Assembly (NCBI GenBank): GCA_963834135.1
Contig: CAWIAN010000005.1
Span: 310,001-374,000, forward strand
DNA length: 64,000 nt
From: Bog-257 sp963834135
Lineage (GTDB): Bacteria > Acidobacteriota > Terriglobia > Terriglobales > Acidobacteriaceae
Direction of reading: 5' to 3'
This document shows positions 44,659-53,376 of the stretch, in pieces. The notes under the pieces are model-generated. The model saw nothing but the letters and a program-made list of their open reading frames with translations, was not told the origin of the DNA and made no database searches. Each line of letters opens with the position of its first letter. Position 1 is the stretch's first letter. The position numbers and the translations under genes are program-made.

Positions 44659-47298
44659 CTACCAGCTCGGAAGGGCGTCCGACAGCTCGCCCGCCAGCGC
44701 CCATTCGAGATCGCTCATTTGTTCTTCGCTAAGCTTCTGGCCGGCACGTGTTAGATAAAACACGTCGTGAGCCAGTGGGCCTTCCGTATCGATCAATGCG
44801 ACCTCAATGCTGCAACCCTCGTCCGAGAGCCTTGAGCTGATGGTGTGCAGCAGTCCCGGACGGTCCTGCGTAACAACCTCCAGCAGCGAATTCCGAACGG
44901 AAGACACGTTGTCGTGCCGTATCCGAGTGTCGACTGTCAGCTTTACCGGCTGCTGATCGGCCCGCAGCCGGGACTGCAGCAGCTTCTCCAGATCGGCTTC
45001 TCCGCTCAGAATGTCGCTGATCGATCTCTCGAAGCGCATCCGTTCACTCGGGTTCAGCTCCAGCGTCCGAAAGCGATCCTTGAAATAAAAACTGTCAACC
45101 ACCACCCGACTGCTATTGGAGAACGCTGCCGCTTTGGTGATGTCCATTCCCCATCCATAGAGAATTCCAGCGAGCGTACGGAACAATCCTGCGCGGTCGC
45201 TGGTAACCACGGTCAATTCGTACTGGCCGGAGTGCGGCAGCAACTGAAGCTGCACCGGCTCGAGGCGCAGGCGCGTGGCCATCCTGAAATGCTGAATGAC
45301 CTGTTCGCCGGGATGCGAGAGAACGTAGCGTTGTGGCAGGCCATCGAGAAATGCCAGAACCTCTGAGCGGCGCAGTGGTTGCAATGCAATGATGTCCTGA
45401 AGTGTCGCGGCCGAAGCCTCTGCAATGACGCGCGTTTTGTCGGCGTTGCGGTCAAAATAATTCGCCGTCGCGGTGTACAGCCGCCACAGATTCTCAGCCT
45501 TCCACGGCGTGAGCGCTTCGGGATTGACAGCCTTGATGTCGGCCAGTGTGAGCAGCGTCAGCATCTTCAGGCGTTCCGGCGTAGCTGCTTTCTCCGCCAG
45601 TTCGGCAACTGTTCCTGGGTCGTAGATGTCGCGCCGCCGCATGGTGGAAGACATCTCGAGGTGACTTGCTACCAGGAAGCAAACCATCCCGGCGTCGTCC
45701 TTCGCGAGTTGCAGCCGCCCCACCGCGACCTGCGCGAACTGCAGGCTGCTGTAGACGTGATCGGAGCCTTCCAGGCCCTTGCCAGTGTCGTGCAGCAGCA
45801 GCGCAAGAAAGAGCAGTTCAGGGTGTTCAATCTCCGCCAGCAGCCCGGCGAAGGGTCGCAACACATCATCTTCGGTCGAGCGAAGATGGTGCAGAACCTC
45901 GATCGCCAGCAGCGTGTGTTCGTCGACGGTATAGCGGTGGTAGAGATCGCGCAGCACCAGAAGGTTGATCGCTTCGAATTCAGGAACCGCGTGTGTCAGC
46001 AGGTTCAAGGAATGCATGGCGCGCAACGCGTGCGCAGCATGGGGCAGCGTGAGAATAACCCGCAGATACTGCCATAGAAGTTGATCCTGCGGCATGGTCT
46101 CGGCCAGCCGCTGATGAGCGTCGCTGATGCGCCGTTCGGCTTCCGCGCTCAGCACCACGCCATGCTTCGCCATGAAGACGAACAGATGCAGGACCGAAGC
46201 AGCTTCACGGGCGTCAGCGCCCTGCTGGAAGTACACTCGCCCATCGATGACCGAAAACTCTGAATTCGAGATGCGCGAGCGCCAATGCTGAAATGACCGA
46301 TACAGCGACGAGCGGGCTTGCGATATCTGGCTGAGTAGCTGCAAATTGCTGCGATACACGGCCTTCGCGTGTCCGAAGTACAAGCGCATCCATTCCGCCG
46401 CTGAGACCGGGCCAATGCCGGTGCCGATTCCGCGCTGCGCGAGTTCTTCCTGCGCTGTCCAGTGAATGTTGTTGTCGTCGCGATGGTTCAGGTAATGCAG
46501 GTAACAGCGCGCGGAAGAGAGAAACTGTATGGCTGCTGGAATCGCCCGCCGCGCATCGCTCTTCGGGTGAGTTGCCGCGTCAGGCTTGCTGCCCGAAGTC
46601 AGCGCAATGATCATTCCCATCCACTGCGACACGTGGCAGTCCCGCAGCCCACCTGGCCCGTCCTTCAGGTTGGGTTCCAGATGAAAAATCGTGTTGCCGA
46701 AGCGATGGTGACGCGCCTCGGTCATCTCCGACAGGGTTTGCAGCAGCACATCGGATTCACGCGCCACCAGTTCGGGCAGCTTCGCAGCGTGCAGCCTGTC
46801 GAACAGCGAAGCGTCGCCTGCGAGAAAACGGCAATCAAGCAGCGAAAGGGTGAATTCGAGATTGTCCTGATTGAATCGTGCGCAGTCGGCAAGGGTGCGG
46901 GTGGAGGGGCTTACCCGCAGGCCGCAGTCCCACATCTCCTGACAAACGGCGATGACCGGCTCCTTGATACGTTCGCGTGACGCTTCGTCTTCGGTGAGGA
47001 ATAGCAGGTCGACATCGGAATGGGGAAACAGCTCGCTCCGGCCGTACCCGCCAACTGCCACCAACGCAATCCTCGAGTGTTGCCACAAAGAAAAATGCTG
47101 GTCCCACAATGTCAGAGCCAGTAAATCCACCAGACGGGTGTGTTGGCTGAGCGAATTCAGTCCCAGTCCGGTAGCCTCGAAGTCGCGGCGAACTCGGTCA
47201 AACTCCTGTCGATAATAGCTGCGTAGCGTACCACCGGGGCCGGAGTTTGCCAGCGGACTTGAAGACGCTGGCAGGTCCGGCAGGGGCTGGCTGCTCAT
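44659..47298 (-). CDS. glnD: [Protein-PII] uridylyltransferase / uridylyl-removing enzyme
   Basis: 879 residues in the normal order. The nucleotidyltransferase domain has G-G-Y-G-R-S-E-L-F-P-H-S-D-V-D-L; the GlnD-type helical region has D-G-P-G-G-L-R-D. The HD hydrolase domain has L-L-H-D-T-G-K-G, and two C-terminal ACT domains sense glutamine (V-T-S-D-R-A-G-L-F and V-T-Q-D-R-P-G-L-L). It uridylylates PII under nitrogen limitation and reverses this when glutamine is high. The ATG overlaps the glnK stop by four bases (ATGA), so the two are coupled. Confidence 0.96.
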   Translation of the reverse strand: MSSQPLPDLPASSSPLANSGPGGTLRSYYRQEFDRVRRDFEATGLGLNSLSQHTRLVDLLALTLWDQHFSLWQHSRIALVAVGGYGRSELFPHSDVDLLFLTEDEASRERIKEPVIAVCQEMWDCGLRVSPSTRTLADCARFNQDNLEFTLSLLDCRFLAGDASLFDRLHAAKLPELVARESDVLLQTLSEMTEARHHRFGNTIFHLEPNLKDGPGGLRDCHVSQWMGMIIALTSGSKPDAATHPKSDARRAIPAAIQFLSSARCYLHYLNHRDDNNIHWTAQEELAQRGIGTGIGPVSAAEWMRLYFGHAKAVYRSNLQLLSQISQARSSLYRSFQHWRSRISNSEFSVIDGRVYFQQGADAREAASVLHLFVFMAKHGVVLSAEAERRISDAHQRLAETMPQDQLLWQYLRVILTLPHAAHALRAMHSLNLLTHAVPEFEAINLLVLRDLYHRYTVDEHTLLAIEVLHHLRSTEDDVLRPFAGLLAEIEHPELLFLALLLHDTGKGLEGSDHVYSSLQFAQVAVGRLQLAKDDAGMVCFLVASHLEMSSTMRRRDIYDPGTVAELAEKAATPERLKMLTLLTLADIKAVNPEALTPWKAENLWRLYTATANYFDRNADKTRVIAEASAATLQDIIALQPLRRSEVLAFLDGLPQRYVLSHPGEQVIQHFRMATRLRLEPVQLQLLPHSGQYELTVVTSDRAGLFRTLAGILYGWGMDITKAAAFSNSSRVVVDSFYFKDRFRTLELNPSERMRFERSISDILSGEADLEKLLQSRLRADQQPVKLTVDTRIRHDNVSSVRNSLLEVVTQDRPGLLHTISSRLSDEGCSIEVALIDTEGPLAHDVFYLTRAGQKLSEEQMSDLEWALAGELSDALPSW

Positions 47299-47633
47299 AA
47301 CGCATTCTCGCCACGTTCGTCGTTACGGATGCGAATGGCGTCATCGATGCGCGACAGAAAGATCTTGCCGTCGCCGATCTTGCCGGAACGCGCGGCGCTC
47401 GTGATCGCAGCCACCGCCTTGTCGACCATCTCATCCGGAATGACGGTTTCAATCTTCACCTTCGGCAAAAGATCGACCGTATACTCGCGGCCCCGGTAGA
47501 ACTCGGTGTGACCCTTCTGCCTGCCGTGGCCTCGCACCTCGATCACGGTCATGCCCTCCACACCGATCTCGATGAGAGCGTCCTTCACTGCTTCGAACTT
47601 TGCGGGTTGAATCACGGCTTCCAGTTTTGTCAT
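47295..47633 (-). CDS. glnK: Nitrogen regulatory PII protein
   Basis: 112 residues from ATG 47633, the standard PII length. The T-loop is intact with Tyr51 (the uridylylation site) in Y-R-G-R-E-Y-T-V-D. The B-loop G-K-I-G-D-G-K-I-F binds ATP/2-oxoglutarate. Located directly behind amtB, it is best called GlnK, which blocks AmtB when nitrogen is ample. Translation is coupled to glnD. Confidence 0.95.
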   Translation of the reverse strand: MTKLEAVIQPAKFEAVKDALIEIGVEGMTVIEVRGHGRQKGHTEFYRGREYTVDLLPKVKIETVIPDEMVDKAVAAITSAARSGKIGDGKIFLSRIDDAIRIRNDERGENAL

Positions 47634-47643
47634 AGGTTGGCTC

Positions 47644-49044
47644 CTACGGCATCGAGGCTTCCCAGTAGTAGCCTTCCTCGCCATGCTGCGTCAGATCAAG
47701 GCCCTGTACTTCGTCTTCGGCCGACACCCTAACGCCCATCGTGAAATTGACGAGCTGAAGAATGATGTAGGTTCCCACTACCGCCAGCAGAATCGCGATA
47801 CAAATGCCGACTGCCTGATTACCGAACTGGCGGACGTTTCCGTCGATCATGCCAACCGGTAGCGCGTGTCCCTGGGCATCTTTGAAGATAGGATTGATCG
47901 CGCTAGTGGCAAATACGCCGGTCAACAAAGCACCAATCGTGCCTCCGGCGCCATGCACGCCGAAAGCGTCCAGCGAGTCGTCATAGCCGAGGTGCGCCTT
48001 CACCACAGCCACCATCGAATAGCAGAAGACTCCGGCGATGAAGCCGATCAGCAGGGCCGGCATCGGTCCCACAAATCCCGCCGCAGGAGTAATCGCGACC
48101 AGTCCCGCAACCGAGCCGGAGATCGCTCCCAGCACGCTGGGCTTGCCGTTGCGAATCCACTCGGCTACCGCCCAGCCGATCGCGGCGGTCGCTGCCGCAA
48201 AATGCGTCGCGACAAATGCACTGGTGGCCAGACTTCCCGCGCTGAGAGCGCTGCCGGCATTAAATCCAAACCAGCCTATCCAAAGCAGGCAGGCGCCGAT
48301 AAAGCTAAGTACCACACTGTGGGGTGGCATAGGTTCCTTGGGAAAGCCCACCCGGCGTCCCAGGAAGAGCGCGCACACCAACGCTGAAACGCCGGACGTG
48401 ATGTGGACGACGGTGCCACCCGCGAAATCCAGAGTAGGAAAGCGGCCGCCGAGGCTGGCATTCAGCAGTCCTCCTTTGCCCCAAACCATGTGGGCCATCG
48501 GCGCATAAACCAGAAGCGACCACGACGCCATGAACAGCAGCATCGCGCTGAACTTCATGCGCTCGGCGAAAGCGCCGCAGATGAGCGCCGGAGTAATGAT
48601 GGCGAACATCAGCTGATAGATCATGAAGGTCTGCTGCGGAATCGTCGCTGCGTAGTCGGCGTCGGGTGCAGCGCCCACCGCGTGCAGGAAGGCATGCTCC
48701 AGTCCGCCGATGAAGCTGTTGCCGGAGGCGAAGCACAGACTGTATCCGACAATCGCCCACACTACGGTGATCAGTGCCATCATGGCGAACGACTGCATCA
48801 TGGTGCCGAGTACGTTCTTCTTCCGCACTAATCCGCCGTAGAAGAGCGCCAGCCCGGGGCCAGTCATCAGCAGCACCAGCGCGGAGCACACCAGCATCCA
48901 GGCGTTGTCGGCGGAGCCTTTCGCATCGGCGATCTGCTGCTGCAACTGAGCGATCGTCGGAGCAGCCGGAGCCGATTGTGCAGCCAGGGCGATCGCCGCG
49001 AACGGCACCATCAGGAATGGAAGAAGCTTTTGAACCAACCGCAT
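47644..49044 (-). CDS. amtB: Ammonium transporter AmtB
   Basis: 466 residues. Signal sequence (about 1-24), a short periplasmic segment, then eleven membrane helices starting N-A-W-M-L-V-C-S-A-L-V-L-L-M-T-x-P-G-L-A-L-F-Y-G-G. Family blocks D-F-A-G-G-T-V-V-H-I-T-S-G and F-G-V-H-G-A-G-G-T-I-G supply the twin pore histidines. It conducts ammonium/ammonia across the inner membrane. First gene of amtB-glnK-glnD, with about 10 bp to glnK. Confidence 0.96.
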   Translation of the reverse strand: MRLVQKLLPFLMVPFAAIALAAQSAPAAPTIAQLQQQIADAKGSADNAWMLVCSALVLLMTGPGLALFYGGLVRKKNVLGTMMQSFAMMALITVVWAIVGYSLCFASGNSFIGGLEHAFLHAVGAAPDADYAATIPQQTFMIYQLMFAIITPALICGAFAERMKFSAMLLFMASWSLLVYAPMAHMVWGKGGLLNASLGGRFPTLDFAGGTVVHITSGVSALVCALFLGRRVGFPKEPMPPHSVVLSFIGACLLWIGWFGFNAGSALSAGSLATSAFVATHFAAATAAIGWAVAEWIRNGKPSVLGAISGSVAGLVAITPAAGFVGPMPALLIGFIAGVFCYSMVAVVKAHLGYDDSLDAFGVHGAGGTIGALLTGVFATSAINPIFKDAQGHALPVGMIDGNVRQFGNQAVGICIAILLAVVGTYIILQLVNFTMGVRVSAEDEVQGLDLTQHGEEGYYWEASMP

Positions 49045-49391
49045 GCAGTGCTCCCAATAAATGATGTGAACGGTTGAACTGCAATTGTTTGACGAGCGCC
49101 CGGCGCGAGCGGACGCCCTAGGGAGAGAGCGTTAAGGATTTCGCTACGGCAATTGCACTTGCCGTGTAAAGGTGATATCCCGTTTCGCGTTGAATGGGAA
49201 ATTCAAACTATTTATGCGACGTATTAGTTTCGATTATCATTCGGAAACTCGGCAGCGGTGCGGGTTGGCAAGCGCTTGAGCGGCGATGGGAAAACCCGAT
49301 TTCCTGGCCTTCAGGCAACGATGGGCAATTCCCCTGCCATCAGCTATAGACAGGCGGAGTATTATTTTGAACAGCGGGGTGGTGGAGGTGA
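49045..49391. other. Divergent promoter region of amtB
   Basis: 347 bp between amtB and the kinase-like gene. CGGCAA-TTGCAC-TTGCCG (49147-49164) is a 6-6-6 dyad about 100 bp upstream of amtB and may be an operator. A sigma-54 -24/-12 pair was looked for here; the best candidate overlaps this dyad but its GG-GC spacing is one base too long. Confidence 0.4.
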
Positions 49392-49394
49392 GTG

Positions 49395-50075
49395 GTGTTT
49401 CGAATCATCACTGTAGAGCGTGAGTACGGTGCCGGCGGCAGCCTGGTGGCGGCCGAGTTGGCTCGCCATAAGGGATGGCAGCTTCTCGATCAGCAGCTCA
49501 CCTGCGAGATCGCCAAGATTGCCGCCGTGGCGGAGAGTGCAGTGGCCTGCCGCGAAGAAAAGTGCGACCCGCTGTTGCACCGCCTGGCAAAAGTTTTCTG
49601 GCGGGGGAGCTATGAGCGCTCGCTTCCCATCTCCGACGACAAAATCTTCGACGCCGACGAACTGGTAGAGCTCGCGCATCGCGTCATCGAGAAAAAATCG
49701 CAAGAGGGCAATTGCGTTATCGTGGGCCGTGGCGCTCCTTACATCCTGCGCGCTCGTCCCGACACCTTCCACCTGTTCGTCTACGGCTCGCGCGACAAGA
49801 AAATTGAGCGCCTCGTCCGGCTAAAGATGAAAGAGAAGGATGCAGTCGAGATGGTGGACACCATCGATAAGGAGCGTTCGGCGTTCGTCCGTAAGTATTT
49901 TAATGCGGAATGGCCGTGCCGCCGCCTTTATCACCTGATGCTGAATTCCGACAGCGGCATTGAGCACGTGACCAACACCGTGTTGGCCACTATGGATTCG
50001 CTGGAGCGCGAGGGTAAGATGGAACCGCCTGGGCGAAGTGTGCAACTCGACCCCGTGCGTCCGGCGACCGTCTGA
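49395..50075 (+). CDS. Cytidylate kinase-like family protein
   Basis: About 226 residues; GTG 49395 lies 6 nt after GGAGG (GTG 49392 is also possible). P-loop-like start I-T-V-E-R-E-Y-G-A-G-G-S in place of the classic G-x-x-G-x-G-K-S, then G-N-C-V-I-V-G-R-G-A-P-Y-I-L and the C-terminal basic K-I-E-R-L-V-R-L-K. These belong to the 'cytidylate kinase-like' AAA_26 family, whose members mostly lack a known substrate. It is a single gene divergent from amtB. Confidence 0.8.
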   Translation: MFRIITVEREYGAGGSLVAAELARHKGWQLLDQQLTCEIAKIAAVAESAVACREEKCDPLLHRLAKVFWRGSYERSLPISDDKIFDADELVELAHRVIEKKSQEGNCVIVGRGAPYILRARPDTFHLFVYGSRDKKIERLVRLKMKEKDAVEMVDTIDKERSAFVRKYFNAEWPCRRLYHLMLNSDSGIEHVTNTVLATMDSLEREGKMEPPGRSVQLDPVRPATV

Positions 50076-50402
50076 CGTTTCTGCAAACGTTTCTACATTA
50101 ATCCCGTGCAAGAACGGTCGATTGCCTATCGGCCGTTGTCACACGAGCAGTGTGACGGCTGTGCTTGCGCCTTTTTCATCCCCGCATAGACTGAGCCTAA
50201 CTGAGGTTGCCTGACCGCAAGGAGGTAGCCTGGATGCCGAAGGTTCTTCCACACGAGTGCGCAAGCAACCTGCGGAAACCCGAACCACCAATATTGGTCA
50301 GCTTCTCTTTGCGTCGCGCGGAGGATCCGGTAGCACTGTTCCAACGTGATCGAATTACGCAACCGCGGATCGGAAATCCGCACAACCTTTCAGGAGGTCG
50401 CC
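50076..50402. other. Intergenic with a doubtful 60-codon frame
   Basis: 327 bp before the YbaK gene. An ATG at 50234, preceded by a textbook AAGGAGGT, opens a 60-residue frame (start M-P-K-V-L-P-H-E-C) that ends at 50416, overlapping the next start by 14 bp. It has no homology I recognise. It could be a leader peptide coupled to the next gene or chance. Confidence 0.3.
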
Positions 50403-50888
50403 ATGCCGCTCAATAAAGTCAAGGCATTCCTCGATATTCATGGCACCAAGTACGTAGCGATTTCTCATTCCAAGGCTTTCACTGCGCAAGGTATCGCCGC
50501 CATGGCGCATATCTCTGGAAGGGAACTCGCTAAGACAGTCATCGTGAAATTGGACGGAGATCTGGCAATGGCCGTGTTGCCGGCGTCTTACCAGGTGGAC
50601 CTGGAAGAGTTGAGGAGACACACCGGAGTTCGCACAGCCGAGCTGGCCACCGAGCGCGAGTTCAAACAGTATTTTCCCGACTGCGAAACGGGAGCCATGC
50701 CTCCGTTTGGAAATCTTTACGGCATTCCGGTGTATGTGGACGAAACGCTCTGTGAAGATCGTGAGATCGCATTCAATGCCGGCTCACACTATGAACTCAT
50801 CAAGATGACGTACGCTGATTTCGAGCGGCTGGTCAAACCGGAGGTTATGGAGTTTTCGTCGGCCCATGCAGCCCACGTAATGGTGTGA
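50403..50888 (+). CDS. YbaK/EbsC family aminoacyl-tRNA deacylase-like protein
   Basis: 161 residues; ATG 50403 with CAGGAGGT upstream. YbaK-domain features: the lysine in E-L-A-K-T-V-I-V-K, A-V-L-P-A-S-Y-Q-V-D, the G-A-M-P-P-F-G loop and I-A-F-N-A-G-S-H-Y. The domain hydrolyses mischarged aminoacyl-tRNAs in trans (Cys-tRNA-Pro for YbaK proper, Ala-tRNA-Pro for ProX-like). Which one cannot be fixed here. Single gene. Confidence 0.85.
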   Translation: MPLNKVKAFLDIHGTKYVAISHSKAFTAQGIAAMAHISGRELAKTVIVKLDGDLAMAVLPASYQVDLEELRRHTGVRTAELATEREFKQYFPDCETGAMPPFGNLYGIPVYVDETLCEDREIAFNAGSHYELIKMTYADFERLVKPEVMEFSSAHAAHVMV

Positions 50889-51332
50889 TGAGTGACTGGA
50901 CGAGGTGGCGCAAATCCAAGCGTCGCCCGGCGAAAATGCTGATGCTGCGCCGCCTCGTCTGGCCAAAAATTTGCGGGCGCGGCCTGTGATCGTGATCCCA
51001 CAGTGCCCGATCTGCCGGTCCGAGCCAGAGTCGGACAGGATTGCCGTCGCGGCGAGGGCCGCGCCCGCCATTTTTTTAGATATACCACATTGTGGTATAC
51101 GAAAAGAAATCGGGATTTTATTCTTCTTCTTTTTCTGCTTTGCTCTTCCCAGTTTCGATTTGGAAACATGTCACAACCCTTGTTGATTCCAAACAAGATG
51201 TGGCTTCGGGTTTGACCCTGCTCCGCCCCGCGTGCGATAGTACGGTGTTTCATGAATTCGTAACTGTCCTTTAACCGTACGTTCACACTGCATGGATCTC
51301 CCAACAGTTAAGTCAGCGAATGGAGCCCGGTG
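50889..51332. other. AT-rich intergenic region before the phosphate genes
   Basis: 444 bp, clearly richer in A/T than its surroundings between about 51070 and 51190, with long pyrimidine runs. It holds the 19-bp palindrome listed separately and presumably the promoter of the PhoU-like/Pit pair. No gene is supported. Confidence 0.45.
51081..51099. promoter_or_regulatory. 19-bp palindrome, candidate operator
   Basis: TATACCACA-T-TGTGGTATA: two perfect 9-base arms around one base, inside an AT-rich stretch about 235 bp upstream of the PhoU-like gene. The symmetry and length fit a dimeric repressor site. It does not match the Pho box direct repeat. The cognate regulator is unknown. Confidence 0.5.
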
Positions 51333-51953
51333 ATGGTTCGCCTGATCCCGCGTGAGACCAAGTTCTTCGATATGTTCTCGGAAGTGGCGGACAATCTGGT
51401 GGCAGGGGCGAAGGTACTTTCCGACTGCCTGCACAATTACGACTATGAGCGTCTGCCGTCCGCGGTGGAAAAGATCAAAGAGATCGAACACCACGGCGAT
51501 GAGATGACGCACCGCATCCTGATCAAGCTCAACCAGACGTTCATCACACCGTTCGACCGTGAGGATATTCACGCTTTAACATCGTCCCTCGATGACGTCC
51601 TCGATTTTATTAATGGCGCCAGCGATCGCCTGCTAACGTACAAGATCACACAGCCATCGCCCTCTGCCAAGGTTCTTGCCGCTATCGTCCTGAAGCAAAC
51701 GCAAGAGCTGGCCAGGGCAGTTTCGCTGCTCAATAAGAATGGCAAGCTGCTGGAGCACTGTGTGGAAGTCAACCGCCTGGAGAATGAGGCCGACCAGGTG
51801 AGCCGTGAAGCCATTGGGCGACTATTCGAGGGTGGCTACGATCCGATTACGCTGATCAAGCTGAAAGAGCTTCTGGAAATCCTGGAAACCGCCAGCGATA
51901 AAGCTGAAGACGTCGCTAACGTGCTTGAGACTGTCGTTCTGAAGAACGCTTGA
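51333..51953 (+). CDS. PhoU-like DUF47 protein
   Basis: 206 residues from ATG 51333 (GGAG about 8 nt upstream). All-helical; family marks are F-F-D-M-F near the start, E-I-E-H-H-G-D-E-M-T-H, F-I-T-P-F-D-R-E-D-I and D-K-A-E-D-V-A-N-V-L-E near the end, with paired acidic metal-binding residues as in PhoU. DUF47 proteins accompany Pit transporters and modulate phosphate uptake. It lies about 49 bp upstream of the transporter, same strand. Confidence 0.92.
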   Translation: MVRLIPRETKFFDMFSEVADNLVAGAKVLSDCLHNYDYERLPSAVEKIKEIEHHGDEMTHRILIKLNQTFITPFDREDIHALTSSLDDVLDFINGASDRLLTYKITQPSPSAKVLAAIVLKQTQELARAVSLLNKNGKLLEHCVEVNRLENEADQVSREAIGRLFEGGYDPITLIKLKELLEILETASDKAEDVANVLETVVLKNA

Positions 51954-52002
51954 GGCTCTACACCGTGCATTGCGTGCAAAATCCAGTTCAGGATGGGTGC
52001 TC

Positions 52003-53052
52003 GTGAGCACTGGCACGATTCTGCTCATCATTACCGTCCTCACCGCGCTGACTTTTGATTTCTTGAACGGTTTCCACGACGCGGCCAACAGCATTGCGAC
52101 GGTGGTTTCCACCCGGGTGCTGTCGCCGCGTATGGCCGTGGGATGGGCAGCCGCGTTCAACTTTCTCGCGGCATTCCTATTGGGTACCGCCGTGGCAAAA
52201 ACCATCGGCCACGGCATGATCGACCTCGAAATCGTCACGCAGTATGTGGTGCTAGCGGGGTTGGTCGGCGCGATCGTGTGGGACGTGGTGACCTGGCTGC
52301 TCGGATTGCCGACGTCGTCTTCACACGCGCTGATCGGCGGCTATGCCGGCGCGGCCATGGCGCGCGCGACCATTCTGCACGGATGGCGCAGCGCTCCTTC
52401 CGTCATCATTCCATCCGGCTGGACCAAGACGCTGCTCTTCATCGTGGTGGCGCCGCTCATGGGACTGGTTCTCGGTTTTGGCTTCATGGTCGCCATCTCC
52501 TGGATCTTTCGCCGCAAGTCGCCGCGCCAGGTGGACACGCTCTTCCGCAAACTGCAACTGGTTTCGGCGGCGTTTTACAGCCTGGGACACGGCGGCAACG
52601 ACGCGCAGAAGACAATGGGCATTGTGGCCGGCGCACTCTACACCGCCGGCGTGATGAAGCAGAGTGACTTCGCAGCCAACTGGGGAATATGGCACTGGCC
52701 GATAATCCTGGCGGCTAATTTTGCGATTGCTCTGGGGACATATCTGGGCGGCTGGCGAATCGTGCATACCATGGGCTCGAAGATCACTAAGCTGAAGCCT
52801 GTAGGGGGATTCTGCGCCGAGACGGCGGGGGCGATCACGCTCTTTGGAACCGCGCTCGCCGGCATTCCCGTCAGCACGACGCACACGATTACCGGCGCCA
52901 TCGTCGGCGTCGGCACCACGCAGCGTTTGTCGGCCGTACGCTGGGGTGTGGCTACGCGCATCGTGTGGGCCTGGGTGCTCACCATTCCGGCTTCTGCCGT
53001 GGTCGCTATGGGAACGTTTTGGCTGATCCGTATGTTTAATCCCACAGCGTAA
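52003..53052 (+). CDS. pit: Low-affinity inorganic phosphate transporter (PiT family)
   Basis: About 349 residues from GTG 52003 with AGGA upstream; TTG 51970 and GTG 51997 are in frame too. Both halves of the PiT inverted duplication are clear: G-F-H-D-A-A-N-S-I-A-T (N-terminal) and G-G-N-D-A-Q-K-T-M-G-I (C-terminal), with about ten membrane helices. It moves metal-phosphate with protons across the inner membrane. It pairs with the PhoU-like gene before it. Confidence 0.93.
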   Translation: MSTGTILLIITVLTALTFDFLNGFHDAANSIATVVSTRVLSPRMAVGWAAAFNFLAAFLLGTAVAKTIGHGMIDLEIVTQYVVLAGLVGAIVWDVVTWLLGLPTSSSHALIGGYAGAAMARATILHGWRSAPSVIIPSGWTKTLLFIVVAPLMGLVLGFGFMVAISWIFRRKSPRQVDTLFRKLQLVSAAFYSLGHGGNDAQKTMGIVAGALYTAGVMKQSDFAANWGIWHWPIILAANFAIALGTYLGGWRIVHTMGSKITKLKPVGGFCAETAGAITLFGTALAGIPVSTTHTITGAIVGVGTTQRLSAVRWGVATRIVWAWVLTIPASAVVAMGTFWLIRMFNPTA

Positions 53053-53376
53053 GAGTCGGTATTTTTCTGCCGGAGAGTGCGTAAATTCCTACCACATCGT
53101 GTAAGAAGTGCCGCACGGGCAAAATTTCTCTTTCTAAACAATCGGCACAATCGTAGGATTTTTGCTCAGCGCGGGTTGGCCGATTACGTGCAGATCAGCT
53201 TACGGCTTGTTCCCCCTGCATTCGTTTTCGTTGTCTGGCTGAACAGCCAGTCGGGCCCCGCTGTACAACGAACTCCCCACGACCCCCGGATTAGTCCGCA
53301 ATCCGCGGCAGCCAGACGTCACAGTCTGCCTGCCCGTGTGCACCAGTCTGTCAAAAACTAAGGAGAGATTGCCGGT
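53053..53376. other. Intergenic upstream of the cellulase
   Basis: 324 bp. CTGGCTG-AA-CAGCCAG (53235-53250) is a near-perfect dyad about 125 bp before the cellulase start and could be an operator or hairpin. No gene is supported. Confidence 0.4.

Noticed and set aside
49140..49170. Sigma-54 promoter for amtB
   Set aside because: The best GG...GC pair on the minus strand has 11 bases between the dinucleotides instead of 10.
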